Shown here piece by piece: positions 18,239 to 25,521 of a stretch of 48,325 nt of DNA. How positions within the stretch are numbered: position 1 is the stretch's first letter; every line of letters starts with the position of its first letter. Source of the DNA: Candidatus Zhuqueibacterota bacterium (lineage in GTDB: Bacteria > Zhuqueibacterota > Zhuqueibacteria > Thermofontimicrobiales > Sulfurfontimicrobiaceae); the NCBI GenBank assembly GCA_016927835.1, contig JAFGMA010000281.1, forward strand, positions 1 to 48,325, in the 5' to 3' direction. The notes beneath the pieces were generated by a model that saw only the letters and a list, made by a program, of their open reading frames with translations, ran no database searches and was not told the origin of the DNA. A program made the position numbers and the translations under genes.

Positions 18239-19033
18239 ATGCTAGACTACATTGAAAAGGGCGGTCTTTGGATTATGCTCCCGCTTGTGGGGCTGTCCAT
18301 CATTTCACTTGGGTTTATCTTGGAGCGAATCTGGCGTTACTTAAGGGTGCCTCGAGGTAAAAATGCCGATAAAATACTTGAGGACGTCGAAAAGGGTATT
18401 CGAACGGGCGATATCCAGACAACCATCGCCTACTGCAAACAGCACAAAAATGTTCTGACATTTGCTTTCCTGCACATAATGGAGCGTTTCGAATTTCTGG
18501 TTCGTGAAAAACGATCAATTGGTGAAATGCGAGAAGAACTCCTGATTACGGGCGAAGAATTCACACGGGCATACCTGGAGGAATTTGTACCGGTGATCTT
18601 TAGCATAAGCACTGTATCGCCTTTGCTGGGTCTTCTGGGGACGATTTTAGGTATGATTAAATCTTTTGCAGCCATCAGCGAAAAAGGCGTGGGCGATCCC
18701 ACGGTCGTTTCAAAAGGTATTTCAGAGGCTTTGATTACCACCGCCACCGGATTGATTGTCGCGATCCCTTCGGTGCTGGCATATAATTTTTTCAGGCGAC
18801 TTGTAGAAAAGATCGGGCGACAGCTCGAACCGTATGAAAACTTATTTATCAATGCGCTGCTGCGCGATCTGGCTCGATTCAGAACCTACAAAGAGATGCT
18901 AAAAACCGCTTATCGCGATGGCGTCTTGAACCAGGATGAGAAGGTATTTTTGCAGCAAAAACGAGTTGAATTGAATATCTCAGAGGCAGAAGCCGCTGAA
19001 CTGGAACGCGAAGTGAAACAGGGTGGGACTTGA
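18239..19033 (+). CDS. MotA/TolQ/ExbB proton-channel family protein with C-terminal extension
   Basis: The 264-residue inner-membrane protein has three membrane segments: about 12-30, 116-142 and 162-182. The TM2 motif SPLLGLLGTILGMIKSF (127-143) and the TM3 motif ISEALITTATGLIVAIP (161-177) carry the conserved Gly and Thr residues of the proton channel. With ExbD it would convert proton-motive force into motion of a periplasmic partner. Unusually, residues about 200-264 form a soluble tail with YRDGVLNQDEKVFLQQ and an acidic coiled helix, resembling TerB-like 'DG-x(2-3)-DE' modules. AAGGAGG at 18228-18234 sets the start. The gene lies between the TPR and ExbD genes; exact subfamily (ExbB versus TolQ) cannot be set by eye. 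Confidence 0.93.
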   Translation: MLDYIEKGGLWIMLPLVGLSIISLGFILERIWRYLRVPRGKNADKILEDVEKGIRTGDIQTTIAYCKQHKNVLTFAFLHIMERFEFLVREKRSIGEMREELLITGEEFTRAYLEEFVPVIFSISTVSPLLGLLGTILGMIKSFAAISEKGVGDPTVVSKGISEALITTATGLIVAIPSVLAYNFFRRLVEKIGRQLEPYENLFINALLRDLARFRTYKEMLKTAYRDGVLNQDEKVFLQQKRVELNISEAEAAELEREVKQGGT

Positions 19034-19285
19034 TTCGGTTCGACCAGAACGGATTCGCTTTTTGAAAATTTGCCTGACACTCTGAACTGCTCGTTTGCGC
19101 CAGGGCACACGCTATAAACATTCGAGGATGTGTCTGGCAGGCATCCGGTTGGCTCCCGATATGGTGATGCCCCCGAACAGTGCATAGCTGACAGCCAGTC
19201 ATGAGTGTTTGGATAGACCGTATTCAACAGACGATACGTTTCCCTCTGCCTCTGAGGGACTAAATAATTGGAGAACTATTAGACG
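19034..19285. other. 252-base gap inside the ExbB-ExbD operon with inverted repeats
   Basis: The stretch is not AT-rich like other gaps here. It contains TGCCTGACAC (19071-19080) opposite GTGTCTGGCA (19130-19139; 9 of 10 pair), and GGCATC (19140-19145) opposite GATGCC (19166-19171). No credible gene is present; reverse-strand frames across it lack a start signal. ExbB and ExbD are usually adjacent, so the gap may hold an internal promoter, a processing site or a small RNA. Confidence 0.4.
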
Positions 19286-19699
19286 ATGCGATCAAAGTCG
19301 ACATTGGAAGAAAAGGGCATGGATATGACGCCGCTCATCGATTGCGTTTTTCTCCTGCTTATCTTTTTCATGGTGACCACGGTTTTCACAGCCCAGCCGA
19401 GTCTGCGTGTGGATTTGCCGAAAGCAGCCGAATCCGACTTGCCGCCGGAAAAGGACCTGAATATTGTGATAGCCAAAACCGGCGAAATGGAGTTGAATGG
19501 TGAACCGGTTACCATGGAATTCCTTCCGACCCGATTGCGGGAGGCGAAAGAGTTGTATCGCAGCAAGGTGTTGATTATCAAGGCTGACAAAGAGTGTATG
19601 CACGGACTGGTCGTCGATGTGATGGATGCGGCGAAAGGCGTAGGCATAGAAGAGCTGGCGATTGCGACCGAAAAGGAAGAGCAGAAAATTGGTGGTTAA
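19286..19699 (+). CDS. ExbD/TolR family biopolymer transport protein
   Basis: The 137-residue protein has a short cytoplasmic N-terminus, one membrane helix and a periplasmic domain. The helix begins MTPLIDCVFLLLIFFMV (14-30) with the conserved proton-carrying Asp at residue 19, as in all ExbD/TolR proteins. The periplasmic part shows the family pattern (RVDLPKAAES, then a repeated strand-helix ending in GVGIEELAIAT). It is the stator partner of ExbB. GGAGA at 19270-19274 precedes the ATG. The DUF4159 gene begins four bases after its stop, indicating tight coupling between the stator and the predicted TonB-like transducer. Confidence 0.95.
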   Translation: MRSKSTLEEKGMDMTPLIDCVFLLLIFFMVTTVFTAQPSLRVDLPKAAESDLPPEKDLNIVIAKTGEMELNGEPVTMEFLPTRLREAKELYRSKVLIIKADKECMHGLVVDVMDAAKGVGIEELAIATEKEEQKIGG

Positions 19700-19703
19700 A
19701 GCC

Positions 19704-20954
19704 ATGCAGATGATGAAATTGACAGAAATAAAACATACTGAAAACCTATCTGTGGGCATGAAAGCCCGGCGTGCGCTCGCAGTGTGCCTGGTCGTTTCCC
19801 TGCTCATTCACCTGGCGCTCATCGTATCCGATATGCAAATCGAAGCCAAGAAAATCAAGGTCAAATCAAAACCGATGAGTGTCAAATTTATCCAAAAAGC
19901 GCCCAGACTGGTGAAGCCGCTTGAGCTTACCAAACGCCCGACAATTGTACAGCGTGCACTCACGCGCCGAGTAGCGCAGACGCGAACCGCTACCCCACGA
20001 AGTATGCAAACAGCGGCTACTCATGGCGGTACGGTCCTGGCTTCGCTTGCACGACCAGGGGAAGTGATCGAACGACAATTGACATCCTTTCAGCAGGTGG
20101 ACCTGGGTCCGAATATCATTGCCGGCAAAGTCGAAAGCGCAAAGGAAGAAAAAATAAAAAGCCTGAATGAAGATTTGTTAAGCGCCTCCCAACTGGATTA
20201 CGGGCGATATTCTTCCTTTGCCGTGCAGAATCCGAATGATAAGCGCGATGTAAAAGGCTTCGTACACCTTGCGCTTATCAAATATAAAACGAATTTCAAG
20301 GATTTCGGAGGAGAACCGGACTGGAATACCTCCCCGCTGGTATTGAAAAATATTGCAGAGTATCTGGAGAAATACACACAAATTAAAGCCGACTACAGGT
20401 ATATTTTCACGCTTGATACCGATGATATCTTGCGCCGAAAAATCCCGATTATTTATATGCAAGGTCACAATTCATTCGATTACACCGAACAGGAAGCCGA
20501 AAATTTGGGACGCTATCTGCGCGCCGGCGGATTTTTACTGATTGACGATTCCCGCTTTCTCAAAGGGGGTCCATTTGACCGGGCTGTACGTAGCCTGGTC
20601 AAAAATGCCCTGGGCGAAGATGCGGTATTCGAACAATTGCCGAATACGCATTTGATGTACCAGATTTTCTTCGATTTCAATGGTCCGCCGCCGGGTGACG
20701 ATGTATTAAGCACTTGGGATAGACCCACAGGCACAAAAACGATTTACGAGCATCTGGACGCGGTCTTCCTGGACGGGCGTATGGTTGTATTGTTATCAAA
20801 TAAAAGCCTCAACAATGCGTGGAATTATGACGCCCACTGGCGGACGGCAAACGGAAATAATAATGTGCGTCAACTGCAATTCGGAGCGAATATCGTCATT
20901 TTCGCATTGCTGCAAGCCGGCGGATATACTCAACAAGTAGCGCAATACAAGTGA
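19704..20954 (+). CDS. DUF4159 protein with TonB-like N-terminal membrane anchor (copy 1)
   Basis: With the ATG at 19704 the protein has 416 residues; an upstream TTG at 19662 would overlap exbD and is less likely. Residues 1-22 are cytoplasmic and basic, and 23-43 form one membrane helix containing SLLIH (S32, H36). This is the S-x3-H spacing of E. coli TonB S16/H20, which contact ExbB/ExbD. KSKPMSVKFIQKAPRLVKP (54-72) then resembles the start of the TonB periplasmic region. A linker carries HGGTVLASLAR (107-117). Residues about 185-415 are DUF4159, with ENLGRYLRAGGFLLIDDS (266-283). I infer an ExbBD-driven periplasmic transducer. DUF4159's activity is unknown. The next gene is a paralogue. 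Confidence 0.9.
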   Translation: MQMMKLTEIKHTENLSVGMKARRALAVCLVVSLLIHLALIVSDMQIEAKKIKVKSKPMSVKFIQKAPRLVKPLELTKRPTIVQRALTRRVAQTRTATPRSMQTAATHGGTVLASLARPGEVIERQLTSFQQVDLGPNIIAGKVESAKEEKIKSLNEDLLSASQLDYGRYSSFAVQNPNDKRDVKGFVHLALIKYKTNFKDFGGEPDWNTSPLVLKNIAEYLEKYTQIKADYRYIFTLDTDDILRRKIPIIYMQGHNSFDYTEQEAENLGRYLRAGGFLLIDDSRFLKGGPFDRAVRSLVKNALGEDAVFEQLPNTHLMYQIFFDFNGPPPGDDVLSTWDRPTGTKTIYEHLDAVFLDGRMVVLLSNKSLNNAWNYDAHWRTANGNNNVRQLQFGANIVIFALLQAGGYTQQVAQYK

Positions 20955-20990
20955 TGGAAAGCGCAATTTTCAATCGGGTCTCGAAGCTAC

Positions 20991-22238
20991 ATGGCATTCA
21001 ATCTAAAAGCGATGAAAAGCGAACAAATCGATCGGCGAAGCATCAAGACCTTCGTATGGCGTACGCTCCTGCTCGCAATGGGTATCTCGGTGATTCTGCA
21101 TGCCATCGTTATCCTGTCGGGATTTGACCTTTCAGTGCAGAAAATAAAGCCTAAAAGCAAACCTCTTAGTGTCAAGTTTATCCAGACGGCTCCGCGCCTG
21201 GCAAAACCTTTGGAATTGGCAAAACGCCCCAAAATCGTACAGAGACAGCTTTCCAAACGAATCGCTTTCCAAAAATCAGTCAGACCACGTTCAATGAGCA
21301 CATCGGCGGTTCATGGCGGAACCGTCCTGGCGTCGCTAGCTCGTGTGGGAGAAACCGTTGAGCGCCAATTCTTCATGAAACAGGCGGTTGACCTCGGTCC
21401 GTCGATCCAGCCGGAGCAGATAGAATCCCGAAAGGAATCAAATATAAAAAATCTGGAAGAGGACCTGCTTTCCGCCCGCTACCTGGATACAGGCAGGTAT
21501 AAGGCTGCAATCATCCGCGATCCGTCGGATAAACGGAAAATATCCGGGTATTTTCACATGGATTTGCTGCGGTATCGCACCAATCATACAAAAGATTGGG
21601 ACGGAAATCCCGGCTGGAATAGTGAACCAGCCGCGCTGCCCAATGTCGCCAAAGCCGTGGAATCATATACTGCTATCAAAATGGACTTCGGTACATTTAT
21701 AACCATGGACTCGGAAGAATTGATGCAGTGCCCTATGGTTGTCCTGACTGGCGAAGCACCCTTCCAATATTCGCAGGCTGAGGCGGAAAATCTGGGCAGA
21801 TATTTGCGAAAAGGCGGCTTCTTGTTCTTCGATGACTCCTCAGATGAGGTGATGATCGGTAGTCCGCTGGATCGTATTGCGCGCCGATTGATACGGGATG
21901 CATTGGGCGAAGAAATCGTTTTCGAGAAGTTGCCGGCAAATCATTCGCTATATCATATCTTTTTCGATTTCAACGGTCCGCCCATCGGTTTTGATTATCG
22001 TTTTGCAAAGTCAAGGAAATCGCCGTACACATTTCTTGAAGGTGTATTTATTGAAAATCGCCTTGCAGTGCTGATTTCAAATAAAGCCTATTGCAAATTT
22101 TGGGATCATGCGTATAGCGCAGAGCCAACTCACGGTATGAGTGATCCCACACGGCAGCTTCAGTTTGGCGTGAATATCGTCATTTTCGCCTTGACTCAAC
22201 CCGGGGGGATTGTCTGGCAACAAATGAATTATAAATAG
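20991..22238 (+). CDS. DUF4159 protein with TonB-like N-terminal membrane anchor (copy 2)
   Basis: A 415-residue paralogue of the preceding protein with the same architecture. The membrane helix (about 24-44) contains SVILH (S33, H37), again S-x3-H. KSKPLSVKFIQTAPRLAKP (55-73) is nearly identical to copy 1, and the linker motif HGGTVLASLAR (108-118) is fully identical. DUF4159 occupies about 185-414, with ENLGRYLRKGGFLFFDDS (266-283). Sequence between these blocks has diverged, so this is an old tandem duplication kept as two distinct proteins, possibly forming a heteromer. The start is followed by a second possible ATG at 21012; neither has a strong Shine-Dalgarno. It lies 36 bases after copy 1 and ends before a palindromic repeat. 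Confidence 0.9.
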   Translation: MAFNLKAMKSEQIDRRSIKTFVWRTLLLAMGISVILHAIVILSGFDLSVQKIKPKSKPLSVKFIQTAPRLAKPLELAKRPKIVQRQLSKRIAFQKSVRPRSMSTSAVHGGTVLASLARVGETVERQFFMKQAVDLGPSIQPEQIESRKESNIKNLEEDLLSARYLDTGRYKAAIIRDPSDKRKISGYFHMDLLRYRTNHTKDWDGNPGWNSEPAALPNVAKAVESYTAIKMDFGTFITMDSEELMQCPMVVLTGEAPFQYSQAEAENLGRYLRKGGFLFFDDSSDEVMIGSPLDRIARRLIRDALGEEIVFEKLPANHSLYHIFFDFNGPPIGFDYRFAKSRKSPYTFLEGVFIENRLAVLISNKAYCKFWDHAYSAEPTHGMSDPTRQLQFGVNIVIFALTQPGGIVWQQMNYK

Positions 22239-22262
22239 CGCATGAACGAAAAAGCAAGATTT

Positions 22263-22334
22263 TCATGCTGAGCGGAGTCGAAGCATAACGTATTATAACA
22301 ATGACTTATCACCCTTCGACTCCGTTCAGGATGA
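22263..22334. repeat. Palindromic intergenic repeat, TCATxCTGAxCGGAGTCGAAG type
   Basis: The arm at 22263-22283 (TCATGCTGAGCGGAGTCG + AAG) and the arm at 22314-22334 (CTTCGACTCCGTTCAGG + ATGA) are inverted repeats with 19 of 21 pairs and a 30-base loop. This is a third palindromic family in the window, distinct from the TGTCATTGCGAGG and TCATTCCCGC types. It fills most of the gap after the second DUF4159 gene and may serve as a transcript-end hairpin. Confidence 0.8.
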
Positions 22335-22377
22335 ACAAACAAAGACTATTCGTTATGCTACAAAATACGGAGGATTT

Positions 22378-23178
22378 ATGAAAAAAGAATATTTTACAAT
22401 CGGATCACTGTTCCTGGCGGGGATGATTTTGTGTTTTATTGCTTTTATTCAATGCGCAGCTCTTGCCCCGACAAAGCAATTGCTGATAACATCGATGCAG
22501 CCCGTTGTGCCCGAAAACAGCGAGCTTTATTCGGTTTCTGAAGACGGCGCACTCGCCTATGAAGAGAAAGGGATGAAAATTGTTGTGAAACCGATGGATG
22601 ATGAAAAACTGAATAAAATGTTCCCCGAGATCTCGTACAAACGGGACGCTTCCACCAATCCGTACACATTCGGAAATTGGATCGATCCTGAATTGGGATA
22701 TACGCCGATCCGTTTCACCGCGTTTGTCGTGAAAGTTTTCAATTATACCAAGCCGAAAATAAATTTAGATCCCAGAATTGCCATTCTTCAATCCGGGCGC
22801 GGCGATAAGCTTTATTCCTACACGCGCGATCAGAAAGAGGATGCCGATCGCGAAATACGCTCGGTTGAAGACGTCGGAAGCGCACTGAATTTTGAAAGCT
22901 ATTATATGAAATTGCGCGGCTCCAGCGGCGTGGAACGCGACCGGTTTGAAAAACGCATGGGCATCGTTCGGCAAACCCTGTACGTCGACGGACCCGTTTT
23001 CAAAGGCGATAAAAAAGAAGGTATGCTGGTATTCGATCCGCTCGATCCCGGGGTAAAATCGATTGAACTGGTACTGAAAGATTTCGTTTTCGAGTTCGAT
23101 GCAACCAATTGGCCCAAGGTGAAAAAGGACGTGGTATTCAAATTCAGTCGGGAACTAATAAAAGAAACGGCAAAATAA
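22378..23178 (+). CDS. Exported protein of unknown function, 266 residues
   Basis: Residues 1-30 are a signal sequence or anchor (KKEY, then a long hydrophobic stretch ending IQCAALA). Cys26 is preceded by Gln, so it is not a standard lipobox; cleavage after CAALA is equally possible. The remainder is a mixed beta protein with no family I recognise. Late strands alternate (KSIELVLKDFVFEFDATN, VVFKFSRELI), suggesting a beta-sandwich. GGAGG at 22367-22371 is a strong ribosome site. It follows the DUF4159 pair and precedes the CsgG/FlgT-like gene on the same strand, so it may be an accessory envelope component. Confidence 0.75.
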   Translation: MKKEYFTIGSLFLAGMILCFIAFIQCAALAPTKQLLITSMQPVVPENSELYSVSEDGALAYEEKGMKIVVKPMDDEKLNKMFPEISYKRDASTNPYTFGNWIDPELGYTPIRFTAFVVKVFNYTKPKINLDPRIAILQSGRGDKLYSYTRDQKEDADREIRSVEDVGSALNFESYYMKLRGSSGVERDRFEKRMGIVRQTLYVDGPVFKGDKKEGMLVFDPLDPGVKSIELVLKDFVFEFDATNWPKVKKDVVFKFSRELIKETAK

Positions 23179-23320
23179 TTTGGATTCAAAAGAAACTGAT
23201 GCCAGATTTTTTAGCGTCCGGAAAATTTGATATCAATCTTGTGCGAGGCTTTCGGGAGAGAACGTAAAAAAATCAATTTTCAACATAATATAGAATAACG
23301 AGTTATAAGATAATTCATTC

Positions 23321-24265
23321 ATGCTGAAATCGATTCGACAACTGGTTTTTATATGCATCGCGATAATATCGTTCCAAAGCCAACTCTTTTGCGATGTCAA
23401 AATACTGATATTACCCTTTTGGGACAAAAGCGGCTTGAAGCACGAACGGTGGGATATTTCGCGCGAAATCCCCGGGTTTTATGCCGACAGCCTGGGATCG
23501 CTTTACGCTGTCAAAAAGCCGAAAGAGGTTGCGGATTATCTGCTGCTGAATCAGTTCTCAGTCAGTGATTTTCAAAAAGCTGAAGTGCTTACCCGTCTGG
23601 CACGAGATTTCGACGTCAATATTATTGTGTACGGTCAAATCGATAAATTTCAAATCGGGCGGCTGAATATCGGAACAGCCATCATCAGCGGATACGCTGC
23701 GTACCAGGCGCAAATCAAGGTATCGTATCGTATTTTCGATCGAAAAGCCGGCGCATCGAGCGAAGAGCGAATTTGTGAGAACTCAACCCGGCAGAAGGAG
23801 TTCATCAATTTCGCTGCAAAACCAGGTGAGCAAATCAATTATAGCCAGTTGGACAGCCTGGATTTCGCATCGCCGGAATTTATGCGAACCGTGTTGGGGG
23901 GCGTGCTGCTGGAAACGAGGAATCAACTGGTTTCCCAGGTGATTAATGCCTATCCTTTGCCAGAAGAGATTCGTTCGGCAACGGAGGTATATTTTGAAGG
24001 TCGTGTGTTAGTCGTGCGTCAAAATGAGGTGTATATAAATGTCGGGCGGGCTGAGGGTATTGTTGCCGGCGAGATATTTTCGGTTTACTCCAAAGATGAA
24101 GAGCTGAAAGATCCGGAAACGAAACGCATATTGGGCTATAGTGAAAAAAAAGTGGGCAAAATCAAAGTGCTTTTCATCAAAGATAATCATCTGTCGCACG
24201 CAGCTATTCTGGAGGGAGCGGGGAAGATTAAGCCGGACGATATCATTCGTATCAGGAAGCGCTGA
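23321..24265 (+). CDS. Exported CsgG/FlgT-like protein
   Basis: A 314-residue protein with a signal peptide (1 to about 24, ending QLFC). The N-terminal half (VKILILPFWDKSG, then ARDFDVNIIVYGQIDKF) resembles the CsgG/LpoB/FlgT-N alpha-beta domain, which starts with a buried strand naming a 'factor' and continues with a G-x-I strand. The C-terminal part (residues about 225-314) has VYINVGRAEGIVAGEIFSVYS, the pattern of the FlgT C-terminal beta-barrel-like domain. FlgT supports the flagellar motor at the outer membrane, but no flagellar genes lie here. A periplasmic or outer-membrane-associated role is inferred. It ends 12 bases before the convergent HEAT gene. No Shine-Dalgarno is apparent. 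Confidence 0.7.
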   Translation: MLKSIRQLVFICIAIISFQSQLFCDVKILILPFWDKSGLKHERWDISREIPGFYADSLGSLYAVKKPKEVADYLLLNQFSVSDFQKAEVLTRLARDFDVNIIVYGQIDKFQIGRLNIGTAIISGYAAYQAQIKVSYRIFDRKAGASSEERICENSTRQKEFINFAAKPGEQINYSQLDSLDFASPEFMRTVLGGVLLETRNQLVSQVINAYPLPEEIRSATEVYFEGRVLVVRQNEVYINVGRAEGIVAGEIFSVYSKDEELKDPETKRILGYSEKKVGKIKVLFIKDNHLSHAAILEGAGKIKPDDIIRIRKR

Positions 24266-24277
24266 ATCTGTGTTGGA

Positions 24278-25336
24278 TTAATTCGCTTTTGATTCAAGGC
24301 TTTCAAGCGCCTCGCGTGCGGATTGTTGCACTGCCAGATTGCTGTCTTCCAACAAATTTTTCAACAATTCGATTGCTTCTGGCGTTCCAATTTCACCGAG
24401 TGCATCGGCTGCACGAACTCTCAGCGCTTTGTTTCCGTATTTTGCGGTATCGCGCAACACTCGCAATGCCTCGGGGCGGTTAAATTGCCCGAGCGCCGTT
24501 ATCGCCAATCCCCTGAAAAAGCTGTTGTCACTACGCTTTGCGATTTGGACAATGTACTCGTACCCCCGATCATCACCGAGACTGGCGAGTGTTGAAGCGG
24601 CTAAAATCCGCGTATCGGTTTTTTTAGAGCGATCATCGAAGATTTTCCCCAATTCAGAAATATGATTTTTATCGCAAATTTTGCCCAACGAAATTGCCGC
24701 CTGGTGTCGGACGTCGATGGTTTCGTCCGGAGATTTGATCCGTGCCAGCAGCGCTGCGGATACTTCCGGTGTTCCGAAGGAACCCAGGGCACGGGCAGCA
24801 TAATATCGAACGCGATCGTTCTTTGAAACCAATTTTTCCAGCAACGGTTCGATGGCGGCTTCCGATCTCAGTTGCATCAATGCATAAGCGGCTGCTTTTT
24901 GAACATCATAAAATTCATCATTTTTTAAAAGGTTGATTAAATCACTCGTTGCCTGGGAAACGTGCATGTCGCCGATCAGCGAAGCAGCTTCCTGTCGTAC
25001 GGATTCTTCCGGATCTGCCAGGGCGTGAATGATTTCGGCATGAATTTCGCTTCCGCGTTTGACTAATTTGGCGCGCTGAATATTTTTTTCCATGTCCCGC
25101 AATTTGATCAGGCATTTCCACAAAAGCACTTCAGCAGCCGGGTCTTCGGAACCATGCGATAAACCATTTTTAAGATATGAAACAGCCTGCCTTAATTCAG
25201 GCTCCTGAACCGCGCGTTTATACATTGTCGGATTCGCTTCGTAAATGCGCTCCGCTCTGGAAAAATCCGAATTGCTGCAACTGAATAATAAGCTTAACCA
25301 GTACAGGAATACCAGTGCCGGGAAGAATCGTTTCAT
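24278..25336 (-). CDS. HEAT-repeat lipoprotein
   Basis: A 352-residue protein with a lipoprotein signal: basic start (MKRFF), hydrophobic core, and lipobox LFSC with Cys20. Residues about 90-345 are HEAT/PBS-lyase-like repeats of roughly 30-37 residues. Repeated signatures are visible: EESVRQEAASLIGDM, YDVQKAAAYALMQL, DRVRYYAARALGSFG, IDVRHQAAISLGKI, KALRVRAADALGEIGTPEA, LAVQQSAREALESL. Such solenoids bind partner proteins; here the protein would be tethered to a membrane, facing the periplasm. GAGG precedes the ATG. It is convergent with the CsgG/FlgT-like gene and divergent from the glycoside-hydrolase gene; the 185-base AT-rich gap between the divergent starts should hold both promoters. 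Confidence 0.9.
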   Translation of the reverse strand: MKRFFPALVFLYWLSLLFSCSNSDFSRAERIYEANPTMYKRAVQEPELRQAVSYLKNGLSHGSEDPAAEVLLWKCLIKLRDMEKNIQRAKLVKRGSEIHAEIIHALADPEESVRQEAASLIGDMHVSQATSDLINLLKNDEFYDVQKAAAYALMQLRSEAAIEPLLEKLVSKNDRVRYYAARALGSFGTPEVSAALLARIKSPDETIDVRHQAAISLGKICDKNHISELGKIFDDRSKKTDTRILAASTLASLGDDRGYEYIVQIAKRSDNSFFRGLAITALGQFNRPEALRVLRDTAKYGNKALRVRAADALGEIGTPEAIELLKNLLEDSNLAVQQSAREALESLESKAN

Positions 25337-25521
25337 TTATGAATCCTCGATTATATTTTCGATTAATATAATTCTTTCGCAACAATTAATCAAGTCAATT
25401 TTGAGTAATATTAAAAATCCGATATATTTCAACGCACCAAATTCATTTTGAGTTGAGAGCATTGGGATATGCATGATTCAGATAATTCCATCTGAGCCGC
25501 GTTTGAATTCTATCCTTAATT

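Noticed and set aside
19662..19703. TTG start of the first DUF4159 gene overlapping exbD
   Set aside because: The ATG at 19704 lies four bases after the exbD stop with GGTGG upstream, and the extra residues add nothing to the TonB-like N-terminus.
23321..24265. Flagellar gene flgT
   Set aside because: The C-terminal domain resembles FlgT, but there are no flagellar genes nearby and similar domains occur in non-flagellar CsgG-like proteins.
25361..25391. GATTAAT/ATTAATC as an operator between divergent genes
   Set aside because: Only seven bases in a very AT-rich gap; such pairs are expected by chance.
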